A stretch of DNA of 64,000 nt from Paracoccus litorisediminis (GCF_009711205.1 NZ_WMIG01000001.1:989559-1053558), one strand, 5' to 3'; positions 17,408 to 28,270 are shown, numbered from the stretch's first letter. Notes: a model not told the origin generated them from the letters alone. Numbers and translations: made by a program.

Positions 17408-17483
17408 GGCATGGTCCTTTTTCTGGCGGGACTTGTGACATGGCCTGTGACGTGAGACAAATTCATAATCTTCAAGATCGTGA

Positions 17484-17496
17484 TGAGTTTCATTCA
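17484..17496. promoter_or_regulatory. Candidate MetR-type binding site between metF and metR
   Basis: TGAG-TTTCA-TTCA differs at one position from the MetR consensus TGAA-N5-TTCA, and contains ATGA-GTT-TCAT as a small palindrome (17483-17493). It sits just upstream of the metR start, as expected for autoregulation. Confidence 0.35.
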
Positions 17497-17498
17497 AG

Positions 17499-18446
17499 AT
17501 GCATCTGGAACTTCGCCATTTGCGCAGCCTGCGCGCCATCCATGAACAGGGCGGTCTGGCCCGCGCCGCCGAGATGCTGAACCTGACACAATCGGCGCTT
17601 TCCCATCAGATCAAGGCCTTGGAGGAGCAGGCCGGGGTCGAGCTGTTCCTGCGCAAGACCAAGCCTTTGCGTCTGTCCGCCGCCGGGATGCGGCTGCTGC
17701 GCACCGCCGAACAGGTGCTGCCGCTGATCGAATCCGCCGAGGCCGAATTCCGCGCGGTGGAACTGGGCCGCGCCGGACGGCTGCACGTGGCGATGGAATG
17801 CCATCATTGCTTCGACTGGCTGCTGCCGGTTCTGGACCAGTTCCGCCGGGCCTGGCCCGAGGTCGATCTGGACATCCGCTCCAGCCTTGCGCTGAAGGCG
17901 CTGCCGGCGCTGGTCCGGGGGCAAGTCGATCTGGTGATCTCCTCGGACCCCGAGGACATGCCGGGCATCGCCTATCAGCCGCTGTTCGACTATGCCCCGA
18001 CCATGGTGGTCCCTGCCGCCCATCCGCTGGTCGCCAAGGGCTTTGCCGAGCCGCAGGATTTCGCAACCGAGACGCTGATCACCTATCCGATGGATCGGGC
18101 GCGGCTGGATGTCTATTCGCAATTCCTTGATCCCGCCGGGGTCGAGCCCGCCCATCACCGGCAGGTCGAACAGACCGCCGTGGCCCTGATGCTGATCGCC
18201 TCGGGGCGCGGGGTGGCGGTGATGCCGGACTGGGTTCTGCGCGCCCATGCCGGCAATCCGGAACTGGCGCTGTTGCCGCTGGGACCGCAGGGAATGCTGC
18301 GCCGCCTTTACGCCGCCGTGCGCGAGGATGACCTTGCCCAGCCCTATATGGCCCATGTCCTGCGGCTGGCCCGGACCGAGCCGGTACGGATGATGCGCGC
18401 TTTGTCGCAGGGGCGCACGAACTGGTCACCGCCCGCAGGGGTTTGA
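17499..18446 (+). CDS. metR: LysR-family regulator, MetR-like
   Basis: The 315-residue protein has the LysR helix-turn-helix at residues 1-60 (GGLARAAEMLNLTQSALSHQ) and a two-lobed effector domain. The motif HHCFDWLLPVL and the overall match to MetR, which uses homocysteine as coinducer, together with divergence from metF, support activation of metF. The stop codon overlaps a TTGACA hexamer (18443-18448) that might belong to a promoter for the next operon. Confidence 0.87.
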   Translation: MHLELRHLRSLRAIHEQGGLARAAEMLNLTQSALSHQIKALEEQAGVELFLRKTKPLRLSAAGMRLLRTAEQVLPLIESAEAEFRAVELGRAGRLHVAMECHHCFDWLLPVLDQFRRAWPEVDLDIRSSLALKALPALVRGQVDLVISSDPEDMPGIAYQPLFDYAPTMVVPAAHPLVAKGFAEPQDFATETLITYPMDRARLDVYSQFLDPAGVEPAHHRQVEQTAVALMLIASGRGVAVMPDWVLRAHAGNPELALLPLGPQGMLRRLYAAVREDDLAQPYMAHVLRLARTEPVRMMRALSQGRTNWSPPAGV

Positions 18447-18500
18447 CATTGCCCGGTTTTCGCCAGAAGGTTGACTAGGCAGGCCACGGCAGGGATTGCC

Positions 18501-19595
18501 ATGAACGATCTTTCCAAGGACCATCACCTGACGATCAGCGCCGAGGGCGAGGCACTGCGGCTGGCCGGGGAGTTCACCGTCTGGACCCTGCCCCAACTGC
18601 CCGAATCCGCCGCCTCGGCACGCCATATCGACCTGTCCGGCCTGACCCGCTTCGACACTGCCGCCGCATGGTATCTGGCGCAGCGCCGGGCCTCGGGGGC
18701 GGTGCTGGCGGGCATGACGCCCGGTCAGGACAAGCTGCTAGAATCCGTGATTGCCGCCAGCCCCGGTCCCGATACTGCAACCGCAGCCGATCCCTTCTGG
18801 CATCGGCTGCTGGAAGGGATCGGGCAGCGCGTCACCCGCGCTTTGATCTTTCTTCGCGAAATCGCCGAATATCTGGGCCGCTTTCTGGCCGCCCTTGCCC
18901 GTGCCATCCGTCACCCTGCGGATTTCCGGCTGACCTCCTTCGTGCATCACTGTCAGGAAACCGGGCTGCGCGCCGTGCCGATCGTGGCGCTGATGTCCTT
19001 CCTGATCGGCGTGGTGCTGGCCTTTCAGGGCGCGGTGCAATTGCAGCAATTCGGGGCCGAGGTCTTTGTCGTCGACCTGATCGCCATCTCGATCCTGCGC
19101 GAACTGGGCATTTTACTGACCGCGATCATCGTGGCCGGACGCACGGCTTCGGCACTGACAGCCTCGATCGGGTCGATGAAAATGCGCGAGGAAATCGACG
19201 CCATGCGCACTTTGGGCATGGACCCGGACATGGTGCTGATCCTGCCGCGCGTGCTGGCGCTGGTGGTGACGCTGCCGATCCTTGGGCTGATCGCCGATGT
19301 CGCGGGTCTGGTCGGGGGCGGGCTGATGACATGGTATGAGCTGGGCATTTCGCCCGCCATGTTCCGCTATCGGCTGATCACCGAAACCGATGTCGACCAT
19401 GTGATCGTCGGCATGCTCAAGGCCCCGGTCTTTGCCGTGGTCATCGGCATCATCGGCTGCCATGCCGGGATGAAGGTCGGCAAGGACGCGGAATCGCTGG
19501 GCGCGCAGACCTCGACCGCGGTGGTCAATGCGATCTTCGCGGTGATCGTGCTGGACGCGCTGTTCTCGATTTTCTTTGCCGAGGTCGGGCTGTGA
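18501..19595 (+). CDS. mlaE: MlaE-family ABC permease with fused N-terminal STAS domain
   Basis: The 364-residue protein has a STAS-like N-terminal domain (about residues 8-85, including HIDLSGLTRFDTAAAW) followed by the MlaE/YrbE permease domain with about five helices and the signature GRTASALTASIGSMKMREE. In enterobacteria the STAS subunit MlaB is a separate protein; here it is joined to the permease. MlaE works with MlaF and MCE proteins to move phospholipids between inner and outer membranes. I chose the ATG at 18501, preceded by CAGGGA; an in-frame GTG/ATG further upstream adds about ten residues. Confidence 0.92.
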   Translation: MNDLSKDHHLTISAEGEALRLAGEFTVWTLPQLPESAASARHIDLSGLTRFDTAAAWYLAQRRASGAVLAGMTPGQDKLLESVIAASPGPDTATAADPFWHRLLEGIGQRVTRALIFLREIAEYLGRFLAALARAIRHPADFRLTSFVHHCQETGLRAVPIVALMSFLIGVVLAFQGAVQLQQFGAEVFVVDLIAISILRELGILLTAIIVAGRTASALTASIGSMKMREEIDAMRTLGMDPDMVLILPRVLALVVTLPILGLIADVAGLVGGGLMTWYELGISPAMFRYRLITETDVDHVIVGMLKAPVFAVVIGIIGCHAGMKVGKDAESLGAQTSTAVVNAIFAVIVLDALFSIFFAEVGL

Positions 19596-20359
19596 GCGAA
19601 AACGTCATCGAGGTGCGCGGGCTGACCACCCGTTTCGGCGAACATGTCGTCCATGAGGGGCTGGATCTGGACCTGCGCCGTGGCGAGATTCTGGGCGTGG
19701 TCGGTGGTTCGGGGACCGGGAAATCGGTGCTGCTGCGCACCATCGTCGGGCTGATCCGGCCCGCCGCCGGTCAGGTCCGGGTGCTGGGACAGGACGTGCA
19801 ATCGCTGTCAGGCCTTGCGCGTGAGGCGCTGGAGCGGCGCTGGGGCGTGATGTTCCAGGACGGCGCGCTGTTTTCCGCCCTGTGCGTTCAGGAAAACGTC
19901 GAGGTGCCCCTGCGCGCAGTTCCCGGCCTGACGCCCGAACAACGCGAGGGGCTGGCGCAGCTGAAGGTCGCGATGGCAGGGCTGCCATGGAACGCGAACG
20001 GGAAATATCCCTCGGACCTGTCGGGGGGCATGCGCAAGCGCGCCGGGCTGGCACGGGCCCTGGCGCTGGACCCCGAGATCGTCTTTCTGGACGAGCCCAC
20101 CGCCGGGCTGGACCCGATCGGCGCGGATGCCTTTGACCGGCTGATCGTCGGCCTGCGCGATGCGCTGAACCTGTCGGTGTTTCTGGTCACCCATGATCTG
20201 GATACACTGCATGCCTGTTGCGACCGCGTCGCGGTTCTGGCCGAAAGAAAGGTTCTGGCCACCGGCACCATGGCCGAGATGCTGAAAGTCGACCATCCTT
20301 GGGTGCATGACTATTTCCACGGCCCGCGCGCCCGCGCCGTGACAGCCGGGACAGAGTGA
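19592..20359 (+). CDS. mlaF: MlaF-family ABC transporter ATPase
   Basis: The 255-residue ATPase has Walker A GGSGTGKSVLL, the signature LSGGMRKRAGLARAL, Walker B IVFLDEPTAGLDP and the H-loop VTHD. The LSGGMRKR variant is typical of MCE-associated ATPases. It starts with GTG inside the stop of mlaE (4-base overlap) and is four bases from mlaD, so the operon is coupled. It powers lipid transport by the STAS-permease next door. Confidence 0.95.
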   Translation: MSENVIEVRGLTTRFGEHVVHEGLDLDLRRGEILGVVGGSGTGKSVLLRTIVGLIRPAAGQVRVLGQDVQSLSGLAREALERRWGVMFQDGALFSALCVQENVEVPLRAVPGLTPEQREGLAQLKVAMAGLPWNANGKYPSDLSGGMRKRAGLARALALDPEIVFLDEPTAGLDPIGADAFDRLIVGLRDALNLSVFLVTHDLDTLHACCDRVAVLAERKVLATGTMAEMLKVDHPWVHDYFHGPRARAVTAGTE

Positions 20360-20363
20360 GGGA

Positions 20364-21665
20364 ATGGAGACCAAGGCCAATTTCGTTCTGATCGGCGCCT
20401 TTACCCTTGCGGGCTTTCTGGGCCTGCTGGGCTTTCTGATGGTCTTTGCCAAGATCGAACTGCGTCAGCAATTCGCCACCTATGACATCTATTTCAACGA
20501 GGTCTCGGGGCTGGGCTCGTCCTCGACCGTGACCTTTGCCGGGCTGTCGGTGGGCAGCGTCGTGGACATGTCGCTGTCGAACCAGCCCGGTGGCGCGGTC
20601 AAGGTTCAGGTGCAGGTGGCCGAGGACACGCCCATCCGCACCAATTCCCGCGCCTCGATCGAGATTCAGGGGGTGACGGGCATTTCCAACGTGGCGATCA
20701 GCGCAGGCACCACCGACACGCCCCTGCTGCGCGAGATCAGTCCGGGCGCGGTCCCGGTGATCCCCGCCAACCGTTCGGCCCTGCAGACGCTCAGCGATCA
20801 GGGTCCCGAGATGATCTCGCGGCTGAACACCGTGGCCGAACAGATGACCCGCCTGCTGAGCGAGGAAAACCAGGGCCGCGTCACCGCCATCCTGGGCAAT
20901 GTCGAACGCTCCAGCGCCAATCTGGACAAGGCCTTGGCCGATGTGACGCATGCGACCGACTCGATTGCCTCGGCGGCCTCGGATATTTCGGGCTTTGGCA
21001 GCAAGCTCGACAGTCTGGGCAAGGCGGCTGAGACCACCTTCGGCAATGCCGATACCGCCTTGGCCCAATTCAACGACACCGCGAAAAAGGCCGATGCCGC
21101 GCTGATTTCGGGAACAGCGACGCTGGACGAATTGCGCGGCTACGTCACCGAAGACCTGCGCGGGCTGACGCAAAGGCTGGACCAGACCGCGACCAGCCTG
21201 CAGGCCGATCTGACCCGGTTGACCGACCGTGCCGGCGGCACCATGGACCGCATCGATGCCGCGCTTGAGGTGGGTGGGCGCACGCTCGCCTCGGCCGAAC
21301 GCGCCTTTGACGGGGCAGACCGCATGATCAATTCCGAGATTGGCCCGGTCGCCGCCGACCTGCGCGCCACCCTTGCCCGTTTCAACGAGGCCATCGGCAG
21401 CGTGACCGAGGACATTCCCGAAATCACCGCCCGGCTGCGCGCCGCCGCCGACAGTGCCGACAGCGCCTTCAGTGGCCTTAGCGCCATGTTGGAGGGCGCA
21501 CGCGCCCCGGTGCAGGCTTTCACGCGTGAAGGGCTGCCGCAATTCACCGGGCTGGCGCGCGACCTGCGCGGGCTGGTCGGCAACCTGAACCAGCTGGTGA
21601 ACGCGCTGAAGCGCAACCCGTCCCAGATCATCACCGGGCCGCGCACGCCCGAATTTCGTCGCTGA
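20364..21665 (+). CDS. mlaD: MlaD-family MCE-domain lipid transport protein
   Basis: The 433-residue protein has one N-terminal membrane helix (about residues 8-28), a single MCE domain (about 38-115, with YFNEVSGLGSSSTVTFAGL), then a long helical region of about 300 residues rich in Ala, Asp and Thr. The helical part resembles the periplasm-spanning segment of PqiB/LetB-type or actinobacterial MCE proteins more than the short E. coli MlaD. It is anchored in the inner membrane and probably forms the hexameric lipid conduit of this system. Confidence 0.93.
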   Translation: METKANFVLIGAFTLAGFLGLLGFLMVFAKIELRQQFATYDIYFNEVSGLGSSSTVTFAGLSVGSVVDMSLSNQPGGAVKVQVQVAEDTPIRTNSRASIEIQGVTGISNVAISAGTTDTPLLREISPGAVPVIPANRSALQTLSDQGPEMISRLNTVAEQMTRLLSEENQGRVTAILGNVERSSANLDKALADVTHATDSIASAASDISGFGSKLDSLGKAAETTFGNADTALAQFNDTAKKADAALISGTATLDELRGYVTEDLRGLTQRLDQTATSLQADLTRLTDRAGGTMDRIDAALEVGGRTLASAERAFDGADRMINSEIGPVAADLRATLARFNEAIGSVTEDIPEITARLRAAADSADSAFSGLSAMLEGARAPVQAFTREGLPQFTGLARDLRGLVGNLNQLVNALKRNPSQIITGPRTPEFRR

Positions 21666-21673
21666 GAGGTAAC

Positions 21674-22306
21674 ATGGCCCGCCTGTCCCCGCTGATTGCC
21701 CTTGCCCTGATGCCGCTGCTTGCGGGCTGCGCGGCGATCTCGAACCTGTCGGGTGGCCCGCGTCTGGACGTGTTCGAGCTGCGCCCACTTGACCCCAGCG
21801 CGAAACATTGCGGGCGCGGGCGCATCGCGGAACTGGTGATCGAGGAACCGAAATCGCGCGGCACCCTGAACACCGAACGCATCATGATCCGCCCCTCGGC
21901 GATCCAGACGCAATACCTGCCCGATGCGCAATGGGGCGATACCGTGCCGGTCACGCTGCAGAACCTGCTGGTGCGCGGCTTTGGTGCCTATGATGTCTTC
22001 ACCCATGTCGGACGCGCGCCGCTGGGCACCGCCGGGGATTATGCGCTGCTGAGCGAGATCCACGATTTCAACGCCGAAGTCTCGGGCAAGGGCGCGGTGA
22101 TCCGCATGACCGTCGATGCGCAACTGGTCAATGAAATGAGCGCCTCGGTCGCGGCGCGGAGCACGTTCAGTGTGACGACCACCTCGGCCTCGACCCGCAC
22201 GTCCGACCTGATCCCGGCCTTTGACGCGGCGGGCCAGCAATTGCTGGCACAGATGACGGATTGGGGGCTGCGTGGCATCGGGGTCAGCGCCGCATCCTGC
22301 CGCTAG
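21674..22306 (+). CDS. ABC-type transport auxiliary lipoprotein (PqiC-like)
   Basis: The 210-residue protein begins with a lipoprotein signal peptide (LLAGC lipobox, Cys19). The rest matches the ABC auxiliary lipoprotein family found at the end of MCE operons: YDVFTHV, GDYALLSEIHDF and a C-terminal FDAAGQQLLAQM helix. Such lipoproteins are thought to connect the MCE tunnel to the outer membrane. No MlaC-like soluble carrier is present in the operon, which fits a tunnel rather than a ferry mechanism. A strong hairpin follows at once. Confidence 0.88.
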   Translation: MARLSPLIALALMPLLAGCAAISNLSGGPRLDVFELRPLDPSAKHCGRGRIAELVIEEPKSRGTLNTERIMIRPSAIQTQYLPDAQWGDTVPVTLQNLLVRGFGAYDVFTHVGRAPLGTAGDYALLSEIHDFNAEVSGKGAVIRMTVDAQLVNEMSASVAARSTFSVTTTSASTRTSDLIPAFDAAGQQLLAQMTDWGLRGIGVSAASCR

Positions 22307-22310
22307 GGCG

Positions 22311-22334
22311 GGGAAGCCGGTGTCCCGGCTTCCC
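22311..22334. terminator. Perfect 10-bp hairpin ending the Mla operon
   Basis: GGGAAGCCGG pairs with CCGGCTTCCC across TGTC, between the convergent Mla operon and the transglutaminase-like gene. No T-run follows on either strand; probably a bidirectional terminator. Confidence 0.65.
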
Positions 22335-22342
22335 GCGCGGGA

Positions 22343-23443
22343 TCACGCCTCGGCGGCGGTGATCTCATAGGTGAAGGCCTTGGCGTCCAGTTCGTTCACG
22401 ATCTGGTCGCCGACATTCGCCTGCGGATACATCATGAAGGGCAGCACGGCGGCACGGCCCGGCAGATGCAGATCCTCGGCGGTGTTATAGGCGACCCAAT
22501 TGCCCTCCCAATTGCCGAACAGCGCGCCATTGACCTGCTTGACCAGCGGATCGTCCGGGTCCTTGATCCAGGTCTCGGTCTCGGCGCGCATGACCTTCAG
22601 CACATCCGCCGGATCCATCGCCACCCAGCCATAACCGGTCAGGTAGACCTCGGCGCGGCAATGCTGCGCCCCGGTGATGGTCGCGCTGTTCGCGCCAAGC
22701 TGCTTGTAGCCAAAGGCCGAGGGCGCGACCCTTACCCCGAACACATCCCGCGCCGGCACCCCCGAGGCCCGTGCAAGACCCACGAAAAGCCCGTTCAGAT
22801 CGGCGCATTTGCCGCCCAGCCCGGCAGTGGTCAGCGTCGCCACATTGTCGCCCGGACCACAGCCGGGCGTGTCCATGTTGCGGTAGCAATGCTCGACGAT
22901 CCAATTGTAGATCAGGCGCACCCGATCCACATCGGTCTCGGCCCCTTTGGTGATCTTGGCCGCCGTCTCGGCCACGACACCATCCAAAGGCTTATAGCCG
23001 GACGGTTGCAGCGCGGCTTTCAGGATTGCCGGGTCCTCCTTAAAGGCGGATTCCTTGGTCCAGTCGATGGTGCGATTGCGGGTCTGTACGGTGCTGACCA
23101 GTTCCAGATGCGGCGCGCCGCCGTTTTCAAAGCTGGCATGCAGGAATTTCGCGCCGGACTTGTCGGTCACCAGCTCGGCCGAGGTCGCATTGCCGGTCCA
23201 GCTGTCGTCAAGGCTGCGCTGATAGTCGCTGTCGATCGAAGGCACCGGCAACCAGACCTGCGCCGGGCCGGGCCCTTCGGGTAGTGTGATGACGGTGCGG
23301 GTCTGAAACTTGCGCCAGTCGCTGGCCGCAGGCGCATAGGGGCGATCGCCGGCAAGGGCCTGTCGGGCGACCCCGCCCAGCATCGGCACGGCCCCGGCAA
23401 GCAGCGCGAGTTTCAGGACATTTCGACGAGAACGCGAGATCAT
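22343..23443 (-). CDS. Exported transglutaminase-like (papain-fold) protein
   Basis: The 366-residue protein starts with an SRRNVLKLALLAGA signal that resembles a twin-arginine type leader. The transglutaminase core is complete: the cysteine in GGKCADLNGLFVGLARASG, the histidine in HCRAEVYLTGYGW and the aspartate in AMDPADV. This family includes cysteine proteases and transglutaminases with poorly known substrates. Its periplasmic location is predicted. It stands alone, 101 bases downstream of priA on the same strand. Confidence 0.87.
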   Translation of the reverse strand: MISRSRRNVLKLALLAGAVPMLGGVARQALAGDRPYAPAASDWRKFQTRTVITLPEGPGPAQVWLPVPSIDSDYQRSLDDSWTGNATSAELVTDKSGAKFLHASFENGGAPHLELVSTVQTRNRTIDWTKESAFKEDPAILKAALQPSGYKPLDGVVAETAAKITKGAETDVDRVRLIYNWIVEHCYRNMDTPGCGPGDNVATLTTAGLGGKCADLNGLFVGLARASGVPARDVFGVRVAPSAFGYKQLGANSATITGAQHCRAEVYLTGYGWVAMDPADVLKVMRAETETWIKDPDDPLVKQVNGALFGNWEGNWVAYNTAEDLHLPGRAAVLPFMMYPQANVGDQIVNELDAKAFTYEITAAEA

Positions 23444-23544
23444 GGAGAGCCACCTTTCATCCGAAAGAGACAGGGCCTCGGCCCCGCCGATTGCTTCTGA
23501 AGGCTAGCTGCGATGTCCGCGCGGATCAACTTTGGATTGGGCGT

Positions 23545-25746
23545 TCAAAAGAAGCTCTGCGGGTCGATATCGACCGACAGCCGCAGGTTGGTGGGTGGTT
23601 TCGGGGCCATGGCCAACCAGTCCGAGATCGCCTGCTGCACCGGCGCCTGCCGGGGCGCGCGGATCAGCATCCGCACCCGGAACCGGCCGCGGATGCGGGC
23701 GATGGGCGCGGGGGCCGGACCCCAAAGCTCGGCCCCGATCCGTTGCAGGGGCGCGGCGCGGCGGGCCAGTTCGCGGGCGTAATCCTCGACCACGGGCTGG
23801 TCGGGATGGGACAGGATCACCCCCGCCAACCGGCCAAAGGGCGGCATCCCGGCCTGCCTGCGCTGCGCGGCCTCGGCGTCCCAGAAATCTTCGTCCTCGC
23901 CCGACAGGATCGCCCGGATCACCGGATGCTCGGGCTGGTGGGTCTGCAACAGGGCCAGACCCCGCGCATCGCCCCCCTCGCGCCCCGCACGCCCTGCTAC
24001 CTGCCGCATCAACTGAAAGCTGCGTTCAGCCGCGCGCATGTCGGCGCCTTGCAGGCCCAGATCCGCGTCGATCACGCCAACCAGCGTCAGGCCGGGGAAA
24101 TTGTGCCCCTTGGCCACGATCTGGGTGCCGATGATGATATCGGTCTGCCCCTCGCTGATCTGGGCGATGGCTTCTTTCAACGCACGGGCGGAATGGAACA
24201 GGTCCGAGGACAGCACCGTCGCGCGGGCATCGGGGAAGCGCTCGGCCACCTCCTCGGCCAGACGCTCGACGCCCGGTCCGATGGCGGTCATCCGTCCTTC
24301 GACCCCGCAACTGGGACAGGCGACGGGGATGGGCTTCGTCTCGCCGCATTGGTGACACACCAGACGGTTCTGGAAGCGATGCTCGACCATGCGCGCGTCG
24401 CACTGATCGCAGCCAACCTGCTGACCACAGGCCCGGCAGGCGGTGATCGGCGCATAGCCGCGACGGTTCAGGAACAGCAGCGACTGTTCGCCCCGCGCTT
24501 GTCGTACCCGGATCTCGGCGGCCAGCCGGGGCGAGATCCAGCGCCCCTTCTCCATCTCTTGCTGGCGCAGGTCGATTGCGCCCATTTCCGGCAGCTCCGC
24601 CGTGCCATAGCGCGAACGCAAGTCGATCCGGGCATATTTCCCCGCCCCCGCATTCACCCAAGACTCCAGCGAGGGCGTGGCCGAGGCCAGCACCACCTGC
24701 GCCCCGGCAATGCTGGCGCGCAGCACCGCCATGTCGCGGGCGCTGTAGAACACCACATCCTCTTGCTTGTAGGACCCGTCATGCTCCTCATCGACGACGA
24801 TCAGCCCCAGGTCGGCAAAAGGCAGAAACAGGGCCGAGCGCGCCCCCACCACCATGCCGACATGGTTCGTCGCAGCCATGGTCCACAACCTGCGGCGTTC
24901 GGTGCGGGTGATGCCGCTATGCCATTCGCCCGGACGCGCGCCGAAACGCGCCTCGACCCGGTTCAGGAACTCCGAGGACAGCGCGATTTCCGGCAACAGG
25001 ACCAGCGCCTGCCGCCCCTGCCGCAGGCATTCCGCCACGGCCTCAAGGTAAACCTCGGTCTTGCCCGAGCCAGTGACGCCGCGCAGCAAGGTGGTGCCGT
25101 AGCGGCGGGCCTTCAGGGCATCGCGCAACTGCCCCGCCGCCTCGGCCTGATCGGCGGCCAAGGGCTTGCCGGGCAGGTCCGGGTCCAGCATCGGATAAGG
25201 GGTGTCGCGGGGCGCAAGCGTCTCGGCCAGCGTGCCCGCCTTGACCAACCCCTGCACCACGCTGCCGGTGACACCGGCCAGCTGCGCCAGCTCGCCCGGC
25301 GCGAAACCGGCCCCGCCATGATCCTCGATCACCCGCAACACCGCGGCGCGGGCATCGGTCATCCGCTCGGGCGGGGGTCCGGCGCGGTGGATGATCCGCC
25401 GGGCCGAGGGCGGCTGGTCCAGATCCGGCGCCCGCGTCGCCATCCGCAGCATTGAGGGCAAGGGCGTCAGGGTATATTCACCCATCCGGGTCAGGAACTC
25501 GATCATCTCGGGGGCAAGGGGCGGCGCATCGACCAGCCGCGCGACGGGGCGCAGCTTGGCCATGTCGAAATCGCCCATGCCCGGACCCCAGACCGCGCCC
25601 ATCACCCGACGCGGCCCCAGGGGCACGACGACCAGCTGCCCCAGCCGCACGCCGCCCTCGGGTGCCAGATAATCCAGCACGCCGACGACTTCCTGCGTCA
25701 GCACGGCAATGCGCGCACCATGGGGATAGAAAAGTGGCCGGTCCAT
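23545..25746 (-). CDS. priA: Primosomal replication helicase PriA
   Basis: The 733-residue helicase restarts stalled replication forks by loading DnaB. It has an N-terminal DNA-binding region, Walker A GVTGSGKTE at residues 223-231, a DEEH Walker B box, a zinc-binding insert with paired cysteines (CRACGQQVGCDQC, then CHQCGE and CPSCG), and the helicase motif QMRQVAGRAGR-type segment. Length and motif order are normal. A 654-residue antisense frame over it is a shadow of codon bias. Confidence 0.97.
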   Translation of the reverse strand: MDRPLFYPHGARIAVLTQEVVGVLDYLAPEGGVRLGQLVVVPLGPRRVMGAVWGPGMGDFDMAKLRPVARLVDAPPLAPEMIEFLTRMGEYTLTPLPSMLRMATRAPDLDQPPSARRIIHRAGPPPERMTDARAAVLRVIEDHGGAGFAPGELAQLAGVTGSVVQGLVKAGTLAETLAPRDTPYPMLDPDLPGKPLAADQAEAAGQLRDALKARRYGTTLLRGVTGSGKTEVYLEAVAECLRQGRQALVLLPEIALSSEFLNRVEARFGARPGEWHSGITRTERRRLWTMAATNHVGMVVGARSALFLPFADLGLIVVDEEHDGSYKQEDVVFYSARDMAVLRASIAGAQVVLASATPSLESWVNAGAGKYARIDLRSRYGTAELPEMGAIDLRQQEMEKGRWISPRLAAEIRVRQARGEQSLLFLNRRGYAPITACRACGQQVGCDQCDARMVEHRFQNRLVCHQCGETKPIPVACPSCGVEGRMTAIGPGVERLAEEVAERFPDARATVLSSDLFHSARALKEAIAQISEGQTDIIIGTQIVAKGHNFPGLTLVGVIDADLGLQGADMRAAERSFQLMRQVAGRAGREGGDARGLALLQTHQPEHPVIRAILSGEDEDFWDAEAAQRRQAGMPPFGRLAGVILSHPDQPVVEDYARELARRAAPLQRIGAELWGPAPAPIARIRGRFRVRMLIRAPRQAPVQQAISDWLAMAPKPPTNLRLSVDIDPQSFF

Positions 25747-25915
25747 GCGTTCAGGCGGTCCGGATCTGGATGGGTCGGGCAGTCACGGCATTCTCCGGCG
25801 AGGCTGGCCAGAGTGTGACACGCGGCGTCCATCGGTCGCAAGCCGGACACCCGGACTTCACCCGCGACGGTTTATGGGCTAAACCCGGCGCAAAGCCGCA
25901 ACAAGGGCATGAGCC

Positions 25916-26569
25916 ATGAAATTCTTCGTCGATACCGCCGACACCGCCGCCATCCGTGAACTGAACGATCTGGGCATGGTCGATGGCGTCACCACCAACC
26001 CCTCGCTGATCCTGAAATCGGGCCGCGACATCATCGAAGTGACCAAGGAAATCTGTGACATCGTCACCGGTCCGGTCAGCGCCGAGGTCGTCGCCAAGGA
26101 CGCCGCCGACATGATCCGCGAAGGCAAGCACCTTGCCACCATCGCGCCCAACATCACCGTCAAGGTGCCGCTGACCTGGGACGGGCTGAAAGCCTGTAAG
26201 GTCCTGTCCTCGGAAGGCCACATGGTCAACGTGACCCTGTGCTTCAGCGCGGCTCAGGCGATTCTGGCCGCCAAAGCCGGCGCGACCTTCATCAGCCCCT
26301 TCATCGGTCGTCTGGATGACATCAACCTCGACGGCATGCAGCTGATCGAGGACATCCGCGTCATCTATGACAATTACGACTTCAAGACCGAGATCCTTGC
26401 GGCCTCGATCCGTTCAGTGAACCACATCACCGACGCCGCCCGCGTTGGCGCCGACGTGATCACCGCGCCGCCCTCGGTCATCAAGTCGATGGCGAATCAC
26501 ATCCTGACCGACAAGGGTCTGGCGCAATTCGACGCCGACTGGGCCAAGACCGGGCAGAAGATCGGCTGA
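25916..26569 (+). CDS. fsa: Fructose-6-phosphate aldolase / small transaldolase
   Basis: The 217-residue single-domain transaldolase-like enzyme has the opening [24 protein letters not shown] and the Schiff-base lysine Lys83 in [12 protein letters not shown]. Enzymes of this short form act either as transaldolase in the pentose phosphate pathway or as fructose-6-phosphate aldolase; the sequence does not decide between them. It overlaps the DUF484 gene by one base (TGATG). Confidence 0.92.
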   Translation: MKFFVDTADTAAIRELNDLGMVDGVTTNPSLILKSGRDIIEVTKEICDIVTGPVSAEVVAKDAADMIREGKHLATIAPNITVKVPLTWDGLKACKVLSSEGHMVNVTLCFSAAQAILAAKAGATFISPFIGRLDDINLDGMQLIEDIRVIYDNYDFKTEILAASIRSVNHITDAARVGADVITAPPSVIKSMANHILTDKGLAQFDADWAKTGQKIG

Positions 26570-27275
26570 TGAGCAAGGATCAGGCCGTCGATCTTCCCGA
26601 GGATCTGCGCGCCCGGCTTCTTGCCCGGCCTGAGCTGATCCTTTCCGACCGCGACCTGATGCGCGCGCTGATCGGCGCGCGCGAAGCGGATTTCGGCGAC
26701 AATGTCGTCGATATCCGCGGCCGGGCGATGGAGGCGCTGGAAACCCGCCTCGATCGTCTGGAGACTGCCCATGAATCCGTGATTTCGGCCGCCTATGACA
26801 ACCAATCGGGGATGAACACCATCCATCGCGCGGTTCTGTCGTTGCTGGAGCCGATGGATTTCGAGGCATTTCTGGAAAATCTCGAATCCTCGGTCGCGCC
26901 GATCCTGCGGGTGGAAACCCTGCGCCTGATCATGGAATCGGGCACGGCCGCACCGCCACGCGATGTCGCGGGTCCGCTAGGCATCGTGCCCACCGGAACC
27001 GTTGCCGACCTGATCTCGGGCGGGCGTCGCGCACCGCGGGGCGACGACATCATCCTGCGCCGTGCCGCCGAACAGACCCTGCCCCATCACGGCACCTCGC
27101 GTGCCCCGATCCGGTCCGAGGCGCTGCTGCCCATCGATCTTGGCCCCGGACGTTTCCCGGCACTGCTGCTGATGGGCTCGGCCGATCTGTCGCGCTTCAA
27201 CCCGGCGCATGGCACCGACCTGCTGCGCTTCTTCGGGCAGGCCTTCCGGCTTGTTCTGATCTCGTGGCTGCGGGA

Positions 27276-27279
<4 letters not shown>
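26569..27279 (+). CDS. DUF484 family protein
   Basis: The 236-residue protein has an N-terminal helical region ending in a coiled coil (about residues 45-70) and a GAF-like C-terminal half with the ALLPIDLGPGRFPALLLMGS segment. DUF484 proteins commonly precede xerC in proteobacteria, as here, and their function is unknown. Its start is coupled to the transaldolase stop, and its own stop overlaps the xerC start by four bases. Confidence 0.9.
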
Positions 27280-28214
<935 letters not shown>

Positions 28215-28248
28215 CACGCTCGCCGCCCTGTTGCGCTTTTCCCGCAGC

Positions 28249-28270
28249 TTCTCCGTTTCTTAAATACCCC
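28249..28270. repeat. Dispersed CTCCGTTT...AAATACCC repeat, copy 2
   Basis: CTCCGTTTCTTAAATACCC sits 35 bases after the xerC stop. See copies at 4362-4383 and 33131-33214. Confidence 0.7.

Noticed and set aside
17408..17498. SAM riboswitch in front of metF
   Set aside because: The gap is only about 90 bases and shows no SAM-I or SAM-II core; MetR control fits better.
23491..25455. 654-codon open frame antisense to priA
   Set aside because: Covers the priA coding region on the opposite strand; composition is typical of a shadow frame.
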